Assembly (NCBI RefSeq): GCF_002072105.2 | Contig: NZ_MTBC01000012.1 | Span: forward strand, 37,543 to 101,542 | Length of the DNA stretch: 64,000 nt | Reading direction: 5' to 3' | Source of the DNA: Croceivirga radicis | GTDB lineage: Bacteria > Bacteroidota > Bacteroidia > Flavobacteriales > Flavobacteriaceae | Shown: positions 51,445 to 62,975 of the stretch, piece by piece | Numbering within the stretch: the stretch's first letter is position 1 | How the letters are laid out: every line of letters starts with the position of its first letter | Notes under the pieces: generated by a model | The model's database searches: none | What the model was told of the DNA's origin: nothing | The model's input: the letters and a program-made list of their open reading frames with translations, nothing else | Made by a program: the position numbers and the translations under genes

Positions 51445-51960
51445 ATGACAAGAGAAGAAAAAGCAACCGTAATTGAAGATTTGACTGCTCAGTTAGCGGA
51501 TAGTTCTACCATTTATTTGGCAGATATTTCTGGTCTTGATGCAACGCAAACTTCAGATTTAAGAAGAGCTTGTTTTAAGGCTAATATAAAATTAGCAGTT
51601 GTAAAAAACACATTGCTTGCAAAGGCAATGGAAGCTTCAGAAAAAGAGTTTGGTGAGCTTCCTGGTGTACTTAAAGGTAATACGTCTTTAATGTTGTCAG
51701 AAACTGGCAATGCACCAGCAAAACTTATCAAAAACTTTAGAAAGAAAGCAGAAAAACCAATTTTAAAAGGTGCTTTCGTAGAAGAGGCAGTGTATGTAGG
51801 TGATGAAAACCTAGATGCGCTAGTTAATATCAAATCTAAGGAGGAAGTTATTGGGGATATCATTGGATTGTTACAATCTCCTGCCAAAAACGTTATCTCT
51901 GGACTTAAGTCTGGTGGTGGTAAATTGGCCGGTATCCTTAAAACCTTATCCGAGAAATAA
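51445..51960 (+). CDS. rplJ: Large ribosomal subunit protein uL10
   Basis: Base of the L7/L12 stalk. The N-terminal globular domain (IYLADISGLDATQTSDLRRA, KLAVVKNTLLAKAM) is followed by the C-terminal helix that binds L7/L12 dimers. At 171 aa it is normal. It is 25 bases after rplA and 52 before rplL. Confidence 0.97.
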   Translation: MTREEKATVIEDLTAQLADSSTIYLADISGLDATQTSDLRRACFKANIKLAVVKNTLLAKAMEASEKEFGELPGVLKGNTSLMLSETGNAPAKLIKNFRKKAEKPILKGAFVEEAVYVGDENLDALVNIKSKEEVIGDIIGLLQSPAKNVISGLKSGGGKLAGILKTLSEK

Positions 51961-52012
51961 TTTGTACGCACAATAACCTTTATATTTTAAAATTTTATTA
52001 AACGATAGAAAA

Positions 52013-52393
52013 ATGGCAGATTTAAAAGATTTTGCAGAACAGTTGGTTAACCTTACCGTAAAAGAGGTAAATGAATTAGCTGACATCCTTAAAGAAGAGT
52101 ATGGTATAGAGCCTGCTGCTGCTGCAGTAGCTGTAGCTGCTGGTGGCGGTGCTGCTGGTGGTGGTGAAGCTGCAGAAGAGAAAACTGAATTTGATGTAAT
52201 CCTAAAAGCTGCTGGTGCTTCTAAATTAGCTGTAGTTAAGTTGGTAAAAGAACTTACCGGTCTAGGATTAAAAGATGCTAAAGAAATCGTTGATAGTGCA
52301 CCTAAAGCAATTAAAGAAGGTGTTTCTAAAGACGAAGCTGAAGGAATCAAAAATTCTTTGGAAGAAGCAGGAGCAGAAGTTGAGCTTAAATAA
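52013..52393 (+). CDS. rplL: Large ribosomal subunit protein bL12 (L7/L12)
   Basis: Stalk protein that recruits translation GTPases. The N-terminal dimerisation helix, an Ala/Gly-rich hinge ([20 protein letters not shown] is at residues about 35-54) and the C-terminal domain [20 protein letters not shown] are all present. At 126 aa it is complete. A long hairpin lies 20 bases after its stop, before rpoB. Confidence 0.98.
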   Translation: MADLKDFAEQLVNLTVKEVNELADILKEEYGIEPAAAAVAVAAGGGAAGGGEAAEEKTEFDVILKAAGASKLAVVKLVKELTGLGLKDAKEIVDSAPKAIKEGVSKDEAEGIKNSLEEAGAEVELK

Positions 52394-52413
52394 GAGCAGT
52401 AACTATAATTTAA

Positions 52414-52458
52414 GGGTTAAGGTCTTACCGATTATCGGTTAAGACCTTAGCCCGTTTT
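52414..52458 (+). terminator. Attenuator-like hairpin between rplL and rpoB
   Basis: GGGTTAAGGTCTTACCG pairs with CGGTTAAGACCTTAGCCC over 17 bp with one bulged base and one G-U, loop of 5 nt, followed by GTTTTAT. Both sides are in the 130-base rplL-rpoB gap. It could partly terminate transcription or be a processing site that sets rplL:rpoB ratios, as known for the same gap in E. coli. Confidence 0.75.
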
Positions 52459-52523
52459 ATAAAGCAACGTGTAATGGTGCACGTATCCCATTTAGAGATT
52501 TCACTATAAAAACTCGTCCATAG

Positions 52524-55500
52524 ATGTTCAATAATCAGACTGAAAGAGTAAACTTTGCATCGGCTAAGAACATACCGGATTACCCGGATTTCTTGGACAT
52601 TCAGATTAAATCTTTTCAAGACTTTTTTCAACTTGAGACTAAATCTGACGAAAGAGGCAACGAAGGTTTGTACAATACCTTCATGGAAAATTTTCCAATA
52701 ACTGATACAAGAAATCAATTTGTTTTAGAGTTCTTGGATTACTTTATAGATCCTCCAAGATATTCTATACAGGAATGTATAGAAAGAGGTCTTACTTATA
52801 GTGTGCCGCTTAAGGCAAGATTAAAATTATACTGTACCGATCCTGAACACGAGGATTTCGAAACAATTGTACAGGATGTTTATTTAGGTACTATCCCATA
52901 CATGACGCCTAGTGGTACTTTTGTTGTTAACGGGGCGGAACGTGTGGTTGTATCTCAGTTGCATAGATCACCAGGTGTATTCTTTGGTCAATCTTTCCAT
53001 GCTAATGGTACAAAGTTATATTCAGCAAGGGTTATACCATTTAAAGGTTCTTGGATAGAATTTGCAACAGATATCAATAGCGTTATGTACGCTTATATTG
53101 ATAGAAAGAAAAAATTACCGGTTACAACCTTATTCAGAGCAATAGGCTTTGAAAGGGATAAGGATATTTTAGAAATTTTTGATTTATCTGAAGAGGTTAA
53201 GGTTTCTAAAGCTGGACTTAAAAAAGTATTAGGACGTAAGCTTGCTGCTAGGGTATTGAACACCTGGCACGAGGATTTTGTGGATGAGGATACAGGTGAA
53301 GTTGTTTCTATTGAAAGAAATGAAATTGTATTAGATCGTGATACCGTTCTTGAAAAAGAACATATTGATGAAATCTTGGACGCTGATGTTAAGACTATTC
53401 TTTTGCACAAGGAAAATAATAGTCAATCAGATTACGCCATTATACATAATACGTTACAAAAGGACCCTACCAACTCCGAAAAAGAGGCGGTAGAACATAT
53501 CTATAGACAATTACGTAATGCAGAACCGCCAGATGAGGAAACTGCACGTGGTATTATAGATAAATTGTTCTTTTCTGATCAACGTTACAACTTAGGAGAA
53601 GTTGGTCGTTATAGAATGAATAAGAAATTAGGTTTGGATATTGGAATGGACAAACAGGTTTTGACCAAAGATGATATCATAACCATTATAAAATATCTAA
53701 TCGAGTTAATTAACTCTAAAGCGGAAATCGATGATATTGATCACTTATCAAATCGTCGTGTTAGAACCGTTGGTGAGCAATTATCTTCTCAATTTGGTGT
53801 AGGTTTAGCTCGTATGGCACGTACCATTCGTGAGCGTATGAACGTTCGTGATAATGAGGTATTTACGCCTATCGATTTGATCAACGCAAAGACATTGTCG
53901 TCGGTTATCAATTCATTCTTTGGTACCAACCAATTGTCTCAGTTTATGGATCAAACCAATCCATTGGCAGAGATAACGCATAAAAGACGTTTATCTGCAC
54001 TAGGACCAGGAGGTCTTTCAAGAGAAAGAGCCGGTTTTGAGGTGCGAGACGTTCACTATACACATTATGGTAGACTTTGTCCTATTGAAACTCCTGAAGG
54101 ACCAAACATTGGTTTAATTTCTTCTTTGGGGGTATTTGCCAAGGTAAACCAAATGGGCTTCTTGGAAACTCCTTATCGTAAGGTAGAAGATGGAAAAGTA
54201 GATGTAAAGAACCACATTTACTTGAGTGCGGAGGAAGAAGAAGGAATGAAGATTGCGCAAGCCAACATTCCTCTGAAAGAAGATGGTTCTATAGATACGG
54301 ACAAAGTTATTGCAAGAGAAGAAGGTGATTTCCCTGTAGTTGAGCCAACGGATATTCAATATACGGATGTTGCGCCTAACCAAATCGCTTCAATTTCTGC
54401 ATCGCTTATTCCATTCTTGGAGCACGATGATGCGAACCGTGCTTTGATGGGGTCTAACATGATGCGCCAGGCTGTACCATTATTAAGGCCTGAGTCTCCA
54501 ATTGTAGGTACTGGATTGGAAGGACAAGTAGCTAAAGATTCTAGAGTATTGATAAATGCTGAAGAGGACGGCGTAGTAGATTATGTAGATGCACAGAAAA
54601 TTGTGTTGAAATACACCCGTTCTGAAGAAGAGCGTTTAATCAGCTTTGATGAGGATTACAAAACGTATGACCTTATTAAGTTCCGTAAAACAAACCAAGG
54701 AACATCTATCAACCTTAAACCAATTGTAAGAAAAGGTGATAAGGTACAAAAAGGTCAAGTTCTTTGCGAAGGTTACGCAACACAAAAAGGAGAGTTAGCC
54801 TTAGGTAGGAATATGAAGGTTGCCTTCATGCCTTGGAAAGGTTATAACTTTGAGGATGCAATTGTAATTTCTGAGAAGGTAGTAAAAGAGGATATCTTTA
54901 CTTCTATACATATAGATGAGTATTCTTTAGAGGTTAGAGATACCAAGTTGGGTGCAGAAGAATTAACCAATGATATTCCTAACGTTTCGGAAGAAGCAAC
55001 TAAAGATTTGGATGAATATGGTATGATCCGCATTGGCGCGGAGGTAAAACCTGGAGATATCTTAATTGGTAAGATTACTCCAAAAGGTGAATCCGATCCA
55101 ACTCCAGAAGAAAAATTATTGCGTGCCATCTTCGGAGATAAGGCCGGAGATGTTAAGGATGCATCTTTAAAAGCTTCTCCTTCACTTAGAGGTGTGGTAA
55201 TAGATAAAAAACTATTCTCTAGGTCTATTAAGGATAAGCGTAAGCGTTCAGAAGATAAGGAGGCTATAGCTAAATTAGAGTTGGAATATGAAGTGAAATT
55301 TCAACAACTAAAAGATGTGTTAATTGAAAAATTATTCACATTGATTAATGGTAAAACATCTCAAGGCGTACAAAATGATTTGGGAGAAGAAGTGCTTCCA
55401 AAAGGTAAAAAGTATACCATTAAGATGTTGAATTCAGTGGACGATTTTGCCCACTTGGTTAGCGGTACTTGGACTACTGATGATACAACCAATACCATGG

Positions 55501-56333
55501 TTGCAGATTTGCTTCACAATTATAAAATTAAATTGAACGACCTTCAAGGTAACTTAAGGAGGGATAAATTCACAATTTCAGTTGGTGATGAACTTCCTGC
55601 AGGTATCATGAAATTGGCCAAAGTATATATTGCTAAAAAGCGTAAGCTTAAAGTAGGTGATAAAATGGCTGGTCGTCACGGTAACAAAGGTATCGTTGCA
55701 AGAATCGTTCGTCAAGAAGATATGCCATTCTTAGAAGATGGAACCCCTGTGGATATTGTATTAAACCCACTTGGTGTACCTTCTCGTATGAATATTGGTC
55801 AGATTTATGAAACTGTATTAGGTTGGGCCGGTCTTAAATTGGATAAGAAATTCGCAACGCCAATTTTTGATGGTGCATCTTTAGATGAAATCAATAGCCT
55901 TACAGATGAAGCGGGTATTCCTCCATTTGGTCATACGTATTTGTATGATGGTGGCACGGGAGAACGTTTTGATCAACCAGCAACAGTGGGTGTAATCTAT
56001 ATGTTGAAATTAGGACACATGGTAGATGATAAAATGCACGCACGTTCTATCGGACCATACTCGCTTATTACGCAACAGCCACTTGGAGGTAAAGCACAAT
56101 TTGGTGGTCAGCGTTTTGGAGAGATGGAAGTTTGGGCACTTGAAGCTTATGGTGCTTCTGCAACCTTACGTGAGATATTGACAGTGAAGTCCGATGATGT
56201 AATCGGAAGGGCTAAAACTTATGAGTCAATCGTTAAGGGTGAGACCATGCCAGAACCTGGGTTGCCAGAATCTTTCAACGTATTAATGCACGAGCTAAAA
56301 GGTTTGGGCTTAGATATTAGATTGGAAGAATAA
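52524..56333 (+). CDS. rpoB: RNA polymerase beta subunit
   Basis: Catalytic core subunit of RNA polymerase. Standard regions are present: [13 protein letters not shown], the rifampicin region [21 protein letters not shown] (about residues 471-490), [18 protein letters not shown], and the C-terminal [24 protein letters not shown]. At 1269 aa it has the size usual in Bacteroidota. The rifampicin cluster reads as wild type (SQFMDQTN and [12 protein letters not shown]). It is followed by rpoC after 61 bases. Confidence 0.99.
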   Translation: MFNNQTERVNFASAKNIPDYPDFLDIQIKSFQDFFQLETKSDERGNEGLYNTFMENFPITDTRNQFVLEFLDYFIDPPRYSIQECIERGLTYSVPLKARLKLYCTDPEHEDFETIVQDVYLGTIPYMTPSGTFVVNGAERVVVSQLHRSPGVFFGQSFHANGTKLYSARVIPFKGSWIEFATDINSVMYAYIDRKKKLPVTTLFRAIGFERDKDILEIFDLSEEVKVSKAGLKKVLGRKLAARVLNTWHEDFVDEDTGEVVSIERNEIVLDRDTVLEKEHIDEILDADVKTILLHKENNSQSDYAIIHNTLQKDPTNSEKEAVEHIYRQLRNAEPPDEETARGIIDKLFFSDQRYNLGEVGRYRMNKKLGLDIGMDKQVLTKDDIITIIKYLIELINSKAEIDDIDHLSNRRVRTVGEQLSSQFGVGLARMARTIRERMNVRDNEVFTPIDLINAKTLSSVINSFFGTNQLSQFMDQTNPLAEITHKRRLSALGPGGLSRERAGFEVRDVHYTHYGRLCPIETPEGPNIGLISSLGVFAKVNQMGFLETPYRKVEDGKVDVKNHIYLSAEEEEGMKIAQANIPLKEDGSIDTDKVIAREEGDFPVVEPTDIQYTDVAPNQIASISASLIPFLEHDDANRALMGSNMMRQAVPLLRPESPIVGTGLEGQVAKDSRVLINAEEDGVVDYVDAQKIVLKYTRSEEERLISFDEDYKTYDLIKFRKTNQGTSINLKPIVRKGDKVQKGQVLCEGYATQKGELALGRNMKVAFMPWKGYNFEDAIVISEKVVKEDIFTSIHIDEYSLEVRDTKLGAEELTNDIPNVSEEATKDLDEYGMIRIGAEVKPGDILIGKITPKGESDPTPEEKLLRAIFGDKAGDVKDASLKASPSLRGVVIDKKLFSRSIKDKRKRSEDKEAIAKLELEYEVKFQQLKDVLIEKLFTLINGKTSQGVQNDLGEEVLPKGKKYTIKMLNSVDDFAHLVSGTWTTDDTTNTMVADLLHNYKIKLNDLQGNLRRDKFTISVGDELPAGIMKLAKVYIAKKRKLKVGDKMAGRHGNKGIVARIVRQEDMPFLEDGTPVDIVLNPLGVPSRMNIGQIYETVLGWAGLKLDKKFATPIFDGASLDEINSLTDEAGIPPFGHTYLYDGGTGERFDQPATVGVIYMLKLGHMVDDKMHARSIGPYSLITQQPLGGKAQFGGQRFGEMEVWALEAYGASATLREILTVKSDDVIGRAKTYESIVKGETMPEPGLPESFNVLMHELKGLGLDIRLEE

Positions 56334-56394
56334 TTTAATAGTTGCACAACTATTTATAAGAGAACATAGTTAAACATTTCATCTTTATAGCATC

Positions 56395-59300
56395 ATGGCT
56401 AGAGCAAAAGATAATAATACACAAAAAAGGTTTAATAAGATTTCCATAGGTCTGGCTTCTCCAGAATCTATTTTGGCAGAATCTAGAGGTGAGGTCTTAA
56501 AACCTGAAACTATAAATTATAGAACGCACAAACCTGAGCGAGATGGGCTTTTCTGCGAACGTATCTTTGGTCCTGTAAAGGACTATGAGTGTGCTTGTGG
56601 TAAGTACAAGCGTATTCGTTATCGCGGTATTGTTTGTGATCGTTGTGGGGTAGAGGTTACGGAGAAAAAAGTACGTAGAGATAGGGTTGGTCATATCAAT
56701 TTGGTAGTACCTGTGGCTCATATCTGGTATTTCCGTTCTTTACCAAACAAAATAGGATACCTATTAGGATTACCATCCAAGAAATTGGATATGATTATCT
56801 ATTATGAAAGATATGTGGTAATTCAACCTGGTATCGCAAAAGGACCTGAAGGGGAGGAGTTAAACAAGATGGACTTCTTAACAGAGGAAGAATACTTAAA
56901 CATCTTGGAGTCTATTCCTGTAGAAAATCAATATTTAGAAGATACAGACCCTAATAAGTTCATCGCTAAGATGGGTGCGGAATGTCTTATTGATTTGTTA
57001 GGTCGTATCGATTTGGAGCAGTTATCTTACGAGTTGCGCCACAAGGCAAACACGGAGACTTCAAAACAACGTAAAACAGAAGCTCTTAAAAGACTTCAAG
57101 TGGTGGAAGCGTTGCGTGAATCTCAAGAGAATCGTGAGAACAGACCAGAATGGATGATCATGAAAGTAATTCCGGTTATACCGCCAGAATTACGTCCATT
57201 AGTTCCGTTAGATGGAGGTAGATTTGCTACTTCAGATTTAAATGACCTTTATAGAAGGGTAATTATCAGAAACAATCGTTTAAAACGATTGATGGAAATT
57301 AAGGCTCCAGAGGTAATTCTTAGAAATGAGAAAAGGATGCTACAAGAGGCCGTTGATTCTTTGTTTGACAACACCAGAAAAGCATCTGCTGTTAAAACAG
57401 AATCTAATAGGCCGTTAAAATCCTTGTCAGATTCCTTAAAAGGTAAGCAAGGTCGTTTTCGTCAGAACTTATTGGGTAAACGTGTAGATTATTCAGCACG
57501 TTCTGTTATTGTTGTAGGTCCAGAAATGAACCTATACGAGTGCGGTTTACCAAAAGATATGGCGGCTGAGTTATACAAGCCATTTATCATCAGAAAGTTG
57601 ATTGAGCGTGGTATTGTTAAAACGGTAAAGTCTGCTAAAAAGATTATTGATAAAAAAGAGCCTGTAGTTTGGGATATTTTAGAAAATGTATTGAAAGGCC
57701 ACCCAGTTCTATTGAACCGTGCCCCCACATTACACCGTTTAGGTATCCAAGCATTTCAGCCTAAATTAATTGAAGGTAAGGCAATACGTTTACACCCATT
57801 GGCATGTACCGCATTTAACGCGGATTTTGATGGGGATCAGATGGCGGTTCACTTACCATTAGGACCTGAGGCTATACTAGAAGCACAATTATTGATGTTG
57901 GCTTCGCAAAACATATTAAATCCTGCAAACGGTTCGCCAATTGCAGTACCTTCCCAGGATATGGTTTTGGGTCTTTATTATATGACCAAAAAACGTGTTA
58001 CGGATGATACGTATACGGTTAAAGGTGAAGGCTTAACTTTTTATTCTCCGGAGGAAGTAGAAATAGCTTTTAACGAGAAACGTGTTGAGTTAAATGCTGG
58101 AATTAAGGTAAGAACAAAAGACTTTAATGAAGAAGGCGAATTGGTTACCCAAATCGTTGACACTACGGTAGGTAGGGTCTTGTTCAACCAAATGGTTCCA
58201 GAAGAAGCCGGATTTATAAATCAGGTTTTAACCAAGAAAGCATTAAGAAATATTATTGGTGATATTTTAGCTGTAACAGATGTTCCTAGAACAGCCGCAT
58301 TCTTGGATAAAATCAAGACTATGGGATATACTTTTGCCTTTAAAGGTGGTCTATCTTTTAGTTTAGGTGATATTATTATTCCTGCAGAGAAACATGATAT
58401 GATTGCCGAAGCCAATGAACAGGTAGATGGTATTATGATGAATTATAACATGGGTCTAATCACCAATAACGAACGTTATAACCAGGTGATTGATGTATGG
58501 ACTTCTACAAATGCAATGCTGACCGAATTAGCTATGAAGCGTATTCGTGAAGATCAGCAAGGATTCAACTCCGTGTTTATGATGTTGGATTCCGGAGCAA
58601 GGGGTTCCAAAGAACAAATTAGACAGCTTACCGGTATGCGTGGATTGATGGCGAAGCCTAAAAAGTCTACAGCCGGAGGTGGTGAAATTATTGAAAACCC
58701 AATTCTTTCTAACTTTAAAGAAGGGCTTTCAATTTTGGAATACTTTATTTCAACGCACGGTGCGCGTAAAGGTCTTGCGGATACCGCTTTAAAAACGGCA
58801 GATGCAGGTTACCTTACAAGAAGGCTTGTAGATGTTTCCCAAGATGTAATAATAAATTCTACAGACTGTGGTACATTAAGAGGTATTGAGGTAGAGCCAT
58901 TACGTAAGAACGAAGAGATTGTAGAATCTTTAGGAGAGCGTATTATTGGTCGAGTTTCTTTACACGATGTGTATAATCCATTGAACGAAGAGTTACTTGT
59001 AGCCGCTGGTCAGGAGATTTCAGAGGAAATTGTGAAGAAGATTGAAGCTTCTCCAATTGAGAAAATTGAAGTACGCTCACCATTAACTTGCGAGGCAGAA
59101 AAAGGTATTTGTGCTAAATGTTATGGTAGAAACCTGGCAACCAACAAAATGGTTCAAAGAGGTGAGGCAGTAGGTGTTGTAGCTGCGCAATCTATTGGGG
59201 AGCCCGGTACACAGCTTACCCTGCGTACATTCCACGTAGGAGGTATTGCAGGTAACATATCTGAAGAAAATAAACTTGAGGCTAAGTTCTCTGGTAAAGC

Positions 59301-60693
59301 GGAAATCGAAGATTTACGTTTAGTTCAAGGAGAGAATGGGGAAGGTGAAAAAGTTGATATTGTTATCTCTAGAACATCCGAAATTAAAATTGTAGATGAA
59401 AAGACCGGTATTACGTTAAGTACTAATAATATACCTTACGGTTCTGTCCTACAAATCAAAAATGGTGCAAAAGTTTCTAAAGGAGATACTATTTGTACTT
59501 GGGATCCATATAACGGTGTAATTGTATCTGAATTCACTGGTGAGATTGCTTATGAGAATATTGAGCAAGGTGTTACTTACCAGGTAGAGATAGATGAGCA
59601 AACAGGTTTCCAAGAAAAAGTAATTTCTGAATCAAGAAACAAAAAATTAATTCCAACCCTTTTAATAAAAGATGGAAAAGGCGAAACTTTAAGGTCTTAT
59701 AACTTACCAGTAGGGTCTCACATAATGGTGGACGATGGTGAGAAAATCAAAGAGGGTAAAACTTTGGTAAAGATTCCACGTAAATCTGCGAAAGCGGGTG
59801 ATATTACTGGTGGTCTGCCAAGGGTGACAGAATTATTTGAAGCACGTAATCCATCTAACCCAGCAGTGGTTTCAGAAATTGATGGTGTAGTTTCTTTTGG
59901 TAAGATAAAGCGTGGTAATCGTGAGATTATCATTGAATCTAAATTAGGAGAAATTAAGAAATACCTAGTAAAATTATCTAATCAGATTCTTGTTCAAGAA
60001 AACGATTATGTTAGAGCTGGTATGCCGTTATCTGATGGGTCTATTACCCCAGAAGATATTCTTAAAATCAAAGGGCCATCTGCTGTACAGCAATATTTGG
60101 TAAACGAAGTTCAGGAGGTTTACCGTTTACAAGGTGTAAAAATCAACGATAAGCACTTTGAGGTTGTGGTTAGACAAATGATGCGTAAAGTAAGAATACA
60201 AGATGCAGGTGATACTATTTTCTTAGAGAACCAATTGGTACATAAAGGAGATTTCATCAAAGAAAACGATGAGATTTTTGGAAAGAAAGTGGTAGAAGAC
60301 GCAGGTGATTCAGATAACTTAAAGCCAGGTCAAATTGTTACAGTAAGACAGTTAAGGGATGAAAATTCATTGCTTAAACGTTCTGATAAAAACCTTGTAA
60401 CCGCTCGCGATGCAGTAGCAGCAACGGCAACACCAATTCTACAGGGTATTACCAGAGCGTCACTACAAACTAAATCGTTCATTTCTGCAGCTTCCTTCCA
60501 AGAAACTACAAAAGTATTGAATGAGGCAGCCGTTAGTGGAAAAGTTGATGGTCTTGAAGGACTTAAGGAGAATGTTATTGTAGGTCATAGAATACCAGCT
60601 GGTACCGGTATGAGGGACTATGACAGCATAATCGTTGGTTCTAAAGAAGAATACGATGAAATAATGGCTCGTAAAGAAGAGTTTAAATTTTAA
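56395..60693 (+). CDS. rpoC: RNA polymerase beta' subunit
   Basis: Catalytic subunit holding the active-site magnesium. The N-terminal zinc ribbon has Cys66, Cys68, Cys81 and Cys84. The NADFDGDQ motif carries Asp477, Asp479 and Asp481. The second zinc site ([13 protein letters not shown]) and the C-terminal bridge and trigger regions ([16 protein letters not shown]) are intact. At 1432 aa it is of Bacteroidota size, including an insertion in the trigger-loop region. It is followed by a short DUF3467 gene after two bases. Confidence 0.99.
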   Translation: MARAKDNNTQKRFNKISIGLASPESILAESRGEVLKPETINYRTHKPERDGLFCERIFGPVKDYECACGKYKRIRYRGIVCDRCGVEVTEKKVRRDRVGHINLVVPVAHIWYFRSLPNKIGYLLGLPSKKLDMIIYYERYVVIQPGIAKGPEGEELNKMDFLTEEEYLNILESIPVENQYLEDTDPNKFIAKMGAECLIDLLGRIDLEQLSYELRHKANTETSKQRKTEALKRLQVVEALRESQENRENRPEWMIMKVIPVIPPELRPLVPLDGGRFATSDLNDLYRRVIIRNNRLKRLMEIKAPEVILRNEKRMLQEAVDSLFDNTRKASAVKTESNRPLKSLSDSLKGKQGRFRQNLLGKRVDYSARSVIVVGPEMNLYECGLPKDMAAELYKPFIIRKLIERGIVKTVKSAKKIIDKKEPVVWDILENVLKGHPVLLNRAPTLHRLGIQAFQPKLIEGKAIRLHPLACTAFNADFDGDQMAVHLPLGPEAILEAQLLMLASQNILNPANGSPIAVPSQDMVLGLYYMTKKRVTDDTYTVKGEGLTFYSPEEVEIAFNEKRVELNAGIKVRTKDFNEEGELVTQIVDTTVGRVLFNQMVPEEAGFINQVLTKKALRNIIGDILAVTDVPRTAAFLDKIKTMGYTFAFKGGLSFSLGDIIIPAEKHDMIAEANEQVDGIMMNYNMGLITNNERYNQVIDVWTSTNAMLTELAMKRIREDQQGFNSVFMMLDSGARGSKEQIRQLTGMRGLMAKPKKSTAGGGEIIENPILSNFKEGLSILEYFISTHGARKGLADTALKTADAGYLTRRLVDVSQDVIINSTDCGTLRGIEVEPLRKNEEIVESLGERIIGRVSLHDVYNPLNEELLVAAGQEISEEIVKKIEASPIEKIEVRSPLTCEAEKGICAKCYGRNLATNKMVQRGEAVGVVAAQSIGEPGTQLTLRTFHVGGIAGNISEENKLEAKFSGKAEIEDLRLVQGENGEGEKVDIVISRTSEIKIVDEKTGITLSTNNIPYGSVLQIKNGAKVSKGDTICTWDPYNGVIVSEFTGEIAYENIEQGVTYQVEIDEQTGFQEKVISESRNKKLIPTLLIKDGKGETLRSYNLPVGSHIMVDDGEKIKEGKTLVKIPRKSAKAGDITGGLPRVTELFEARNPSNPAVVSEIDGVVSFGKIKRGNREIIIESKLGEIKKYLVKLSNQILVQENDYVRAGMPLSDGSITPEDILKIKGPSAVQQYLVNEVQEVYRLQGVKINDKHFEVVVRQMMRKVRIQDAGDTIFLENQLVHKGDFIKENDEIFGKKVVEDAGDSDNLKPGQIVTVRQLRDENSLLKRSDKNLVTARDAVAATATPILQGITRASLQTKSFISAASFQETTKVLNEAAVSGKVDGLEGLKENVIVGHRIPAGTGMRDYDSIIVGSKEEYDEIMARKEEFKF

Positions 60694-60695
60694 TT

Positions 60696-61007
60696 ATGGC
60701 TGAACAGGATAAAAAGCAACAACAAATAAATATAGAATTGGATGAAAAGATGGCTGAGGGTACCTATTCAAATCTGGCCATTATCAATCATTCGGTATCT
60801 GAATTCGTTGTTGATTTTATAAGTCTAATGCCAGGAGCGCCTAAAGGTAAGGTTAAGGGTAGAATAATTTTAACTCCCCAGCATGCCAAAAAGTTCTTAA
60901 AAGCATTAAACGATAATGTTCAGCGATTTGAAAACGCTCACGGAGCTATTAAAGATTATGAGCAACCTCCCATTCCATTGAACTTTGGACCTACGGGAGA
61001 GGCCTAA
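60696..61007 (+). CDS. DUF3467 protein
   Basis: A 103-aa protein that follows rpoC by two bases. The conserved features are EGTYSNLAIINHSVSEFVVDFISLMPG and RIILTPQHAKKFLKALNDNVQRFE. The domain is widespread and of unknown function, and its position directly behind rpoC is typical of Bacteroidota. The gene ends with a bidirectional terminator, so it is the last gene of the macro-operon. Confidence 0.92.
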   Translation: MAEQDKKQQQINIELDEKMAEGTYSNLAIINHSVSEFVVDFISLMPGAPKGKVKGRIILTPQHAKKFLKALNDNVQRFENAHGAIKDYEQPPIPLNFGPTGEA

Positions 61008-61011
61008 TAAA

Positions 61012-61039
61012 AAAGCCCGCAGTTTAAACTGCGGGCTTT
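61012..61039. terminator. Bidirectional terminator between the rpoC operon and prfC
   Basis: AAAGCCCGCAGTTT is followed directly by its exact inverted complement, a 28-base perfect palindrome with A-run before and T-run after. It closes the plus-strand operon and the convergent prfC gene that ends at 61054. Confidence 0.95.
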
Positions 61040-61053
61040 ATTTTTTAGAATAT

Positions 61054-62640
61054 TTATTCATATTCTGAGGTAAAATGTAGTTTTACGTTGGGGTATTTTT
61101 GTTGGGTCATTTGTAACGAGAATTGCGAATCTGCCAAGAAAACTAATTTATTGTGCTTATCTCTCGCTAAAAATTTTTGTTTCACCCTTTTAAATTCTTT
61201 AAACTCCTCATCCTTTTCATTTCCTTCTACCCAGCAAGCCTTGTGTACGGGTAAATTTTCATAGGTGCATTTAGCCCCATATTCGTGTTCTAAACGGTAT
61301 TGAATTACTTCATACTGTAGTGCTCCTACCGTGCCAATTACTTTTCTATTGTTCATTTCTAAAGTGAATAGCTGTGCAACACCTTCATCCATTAATTGGT
61401 CAATACCTTTATTCAGTTGTTTTGCCTTTAAGGGGTCTGCGTTGTTAATGTATCTAAAATGTTCTGGTGAAAAGCTGGGAATACCTTTGTAGTGTAACTC
61501 TTCCCCGTTAGTTAAGGAGTCGCCAATTTTAAAGTTTCCCGTGTCATGTAACCCCACTATATCACCAGGAAAGGAAATGTCTACAATTTCTTTCTTTTCA
61601 GCAAAAAAAGCATTTGGACTAGAAAATTTTAGTTTTTTACCATTTCTTACATGTAAGTAGGGTGTGTTTCTTTCAAAAGTTCCCGATACAATTTTTATAA
61701 AGGCCAAACGGTCTCTGTGCTTAGGGTCCATATTGGCGTGTATTTTAAAGACAAAACCAGAGAAGTCTTTTTCATTGGCTTTTACTAAACGTTCTTCGGC
61801 CATTTTAGGTCTCGGTGCCGGTGCTATTTCTATAAAGCAATCTAGGAGTTCTCTAACGCCAAAATTATTTAAGGCAGAACCAAAAAATACAGGTTGTAAT
61901 TTACCGTTTAAATAAGCTTCTTTTTCAAATGGAGGATAAACACCGTCAACTAATTCAAGGTTCTCACGTAGAGAAATTGCAGCTTTTTCACCTATGATTT
62001 TTTCAAGTTCCGGACTATCTATGTTATCAAAGGCAATAGTTTCTTCAATATTTTGTTTGCTGTTTCCACTGAACAAGTTGATATTCTTTTCATAAATGTT
62101 GTAAATACCTTTAAAATCGTATCCCATACCAATTGGAAAACTTAAAGGAGTGACTTGTAGTCCAAGCTTTTGTTCTACTTCATCCAATAAATCAAATGCA
62201 TCTTTACCCTCACGATCCAATTTGTTTATAAAAACAATCATGGGAATATTGCGCATACGACAAACTTCAACTAGCTTTTCAGTTTGTTCTTCAACGCCCT
62301 TCGCAACATCAATAACCACTATAACGCTATCCACGGCGGTTAATGTCCTAAAGGTGTCCTCGGCAAAATCTTTGTGTCCTGGGGTATCTAGAATATTAAT
62401 TTTTTTATCCTTGTATATGAAGGCCAAAACGGAAGTGGCTACGGAAATTCCTCTCTGTCTTTCAATTTCCATGAAATCACTGGTAGCAGATTTTTTTATT
62501 TTGTTGCTTTTTACCGCTCCTGCTTCTTGTATGGCACCACCGAAAAGGAGTAACTTTTCCGTCAATGTGGTCTTACCTGCATCGGGGTGCGATATAATTC
62601 CGAAGGTCCTCCTTCGGCTTATTTCTTTCTCAAAATTCAT
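61054..62640 (-). CDS. prfC: Peptide chain release factor 3
   Basis: GTPase that removes RF1/RF2 from the ribosome. The P-loop SHPDAGKT (residues 17-24) is followed by [17 protein letters not shown] and NKLD. The C-terminal RF3 region includes [15 protein letters not shown]. At 528 aa it is typical. It is transcribed alone. A TATTTTTG element (62662-62655) lies 14 bases before its start, without a clear -33. Confidence 0.97.
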   Translation of the reverse strand: MNFEKEISRRRTFGIISHPDAGKTTLTEKLLLFGGAIQEAGAVKSNKIKKSATSDFMEIERQRGISVATSVLAFIYKDKKINILDTPGHKDFAEDTFRTLTAVDSVIVVIDVAKGVEEQTEKLVEVCRMRNIPMIVFINKLDREGKDAFDLLDEVEQKLGLQVTPLSFPIGMGYDFKGIYNIYEKNINLFSGNSKQNIEETIAFDNIDSPELEKIIGEKAAISLRENLELVDGVYPPFEKEAYLNGKLQPVFFGSALNNFGVRELLDCFIEIAPAPRPKMAEERLVKANEKDFSGFVFKIHANMDPKHRDRLAFIKIVSGTFERNTPYLHVRNGKKLKFSSPNAFFAEKKEIVDISFPGDIVGLHDTGNFKIGDSLTNGEELHYKGIPSFSPEHFRYINNADPLKAKQLNKGIDQLMDEGVAQLFTLEMNNRKVIGTVGALQYEVIQYRLEHEYGAKCTYENLPVHKACWVEGNEKDEEFKEFKRVKQKFLARDKHNKLVFLADSQFSLQMTQQKYPNVKLHFTSEYE

Positions 62641-62975
62641 TCTAAAAATTTGAGCAAAAATAGTTTAAAAATCTGACTGTCTTTTAAGGAGTCTAATAGG
62701 ACAATTGTTAATATCTCTTTTAGATAAAAATTATAATTTGATTGTTAGGAAGTAAAAAGAAGTTATAAATTCGCTTTAACATTAACTATAAAAATATCTT
62801 TCCCCCAATCCGTTTTATGTGTAGGTGTTAAATCAACGTAATTACGAATACTTAATCGATAAAAATGGGAAAATAATAGGAATAACAATACATATGCACA
62901 AGATTAGTCCCAATATCTTGCCTACTAAATAATACCTATAAGACTATGGTAATATTGATTTAATATTATCATTGT
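62641..62975. other. 335-base intergenic region between prfC and the giant surface-protein gene
   Basis: The region is AT-rich and divergent. Apart from the possible prfC -7 element, I see no confident promoter, RNA gene or repeat. The unusual length may hold the control region of the giant surface-protein gene. Confidence 0.5.

Noticed and set aside
52524..53500. Rifampicin-resistance changes in rpoB
   Set aside because: The rifampicin cluster further into the gene reads SQFMDQTN and [12 protein letters not shown], the usual sensitive form. No resistance change is seen.
62641..62975. RNA gene or riboswitch in the prfC upstream gap
   Set aside because: I found no stable hairpins, cloverleaf or known aptamer pattern by eye, only AT-rich sequence.
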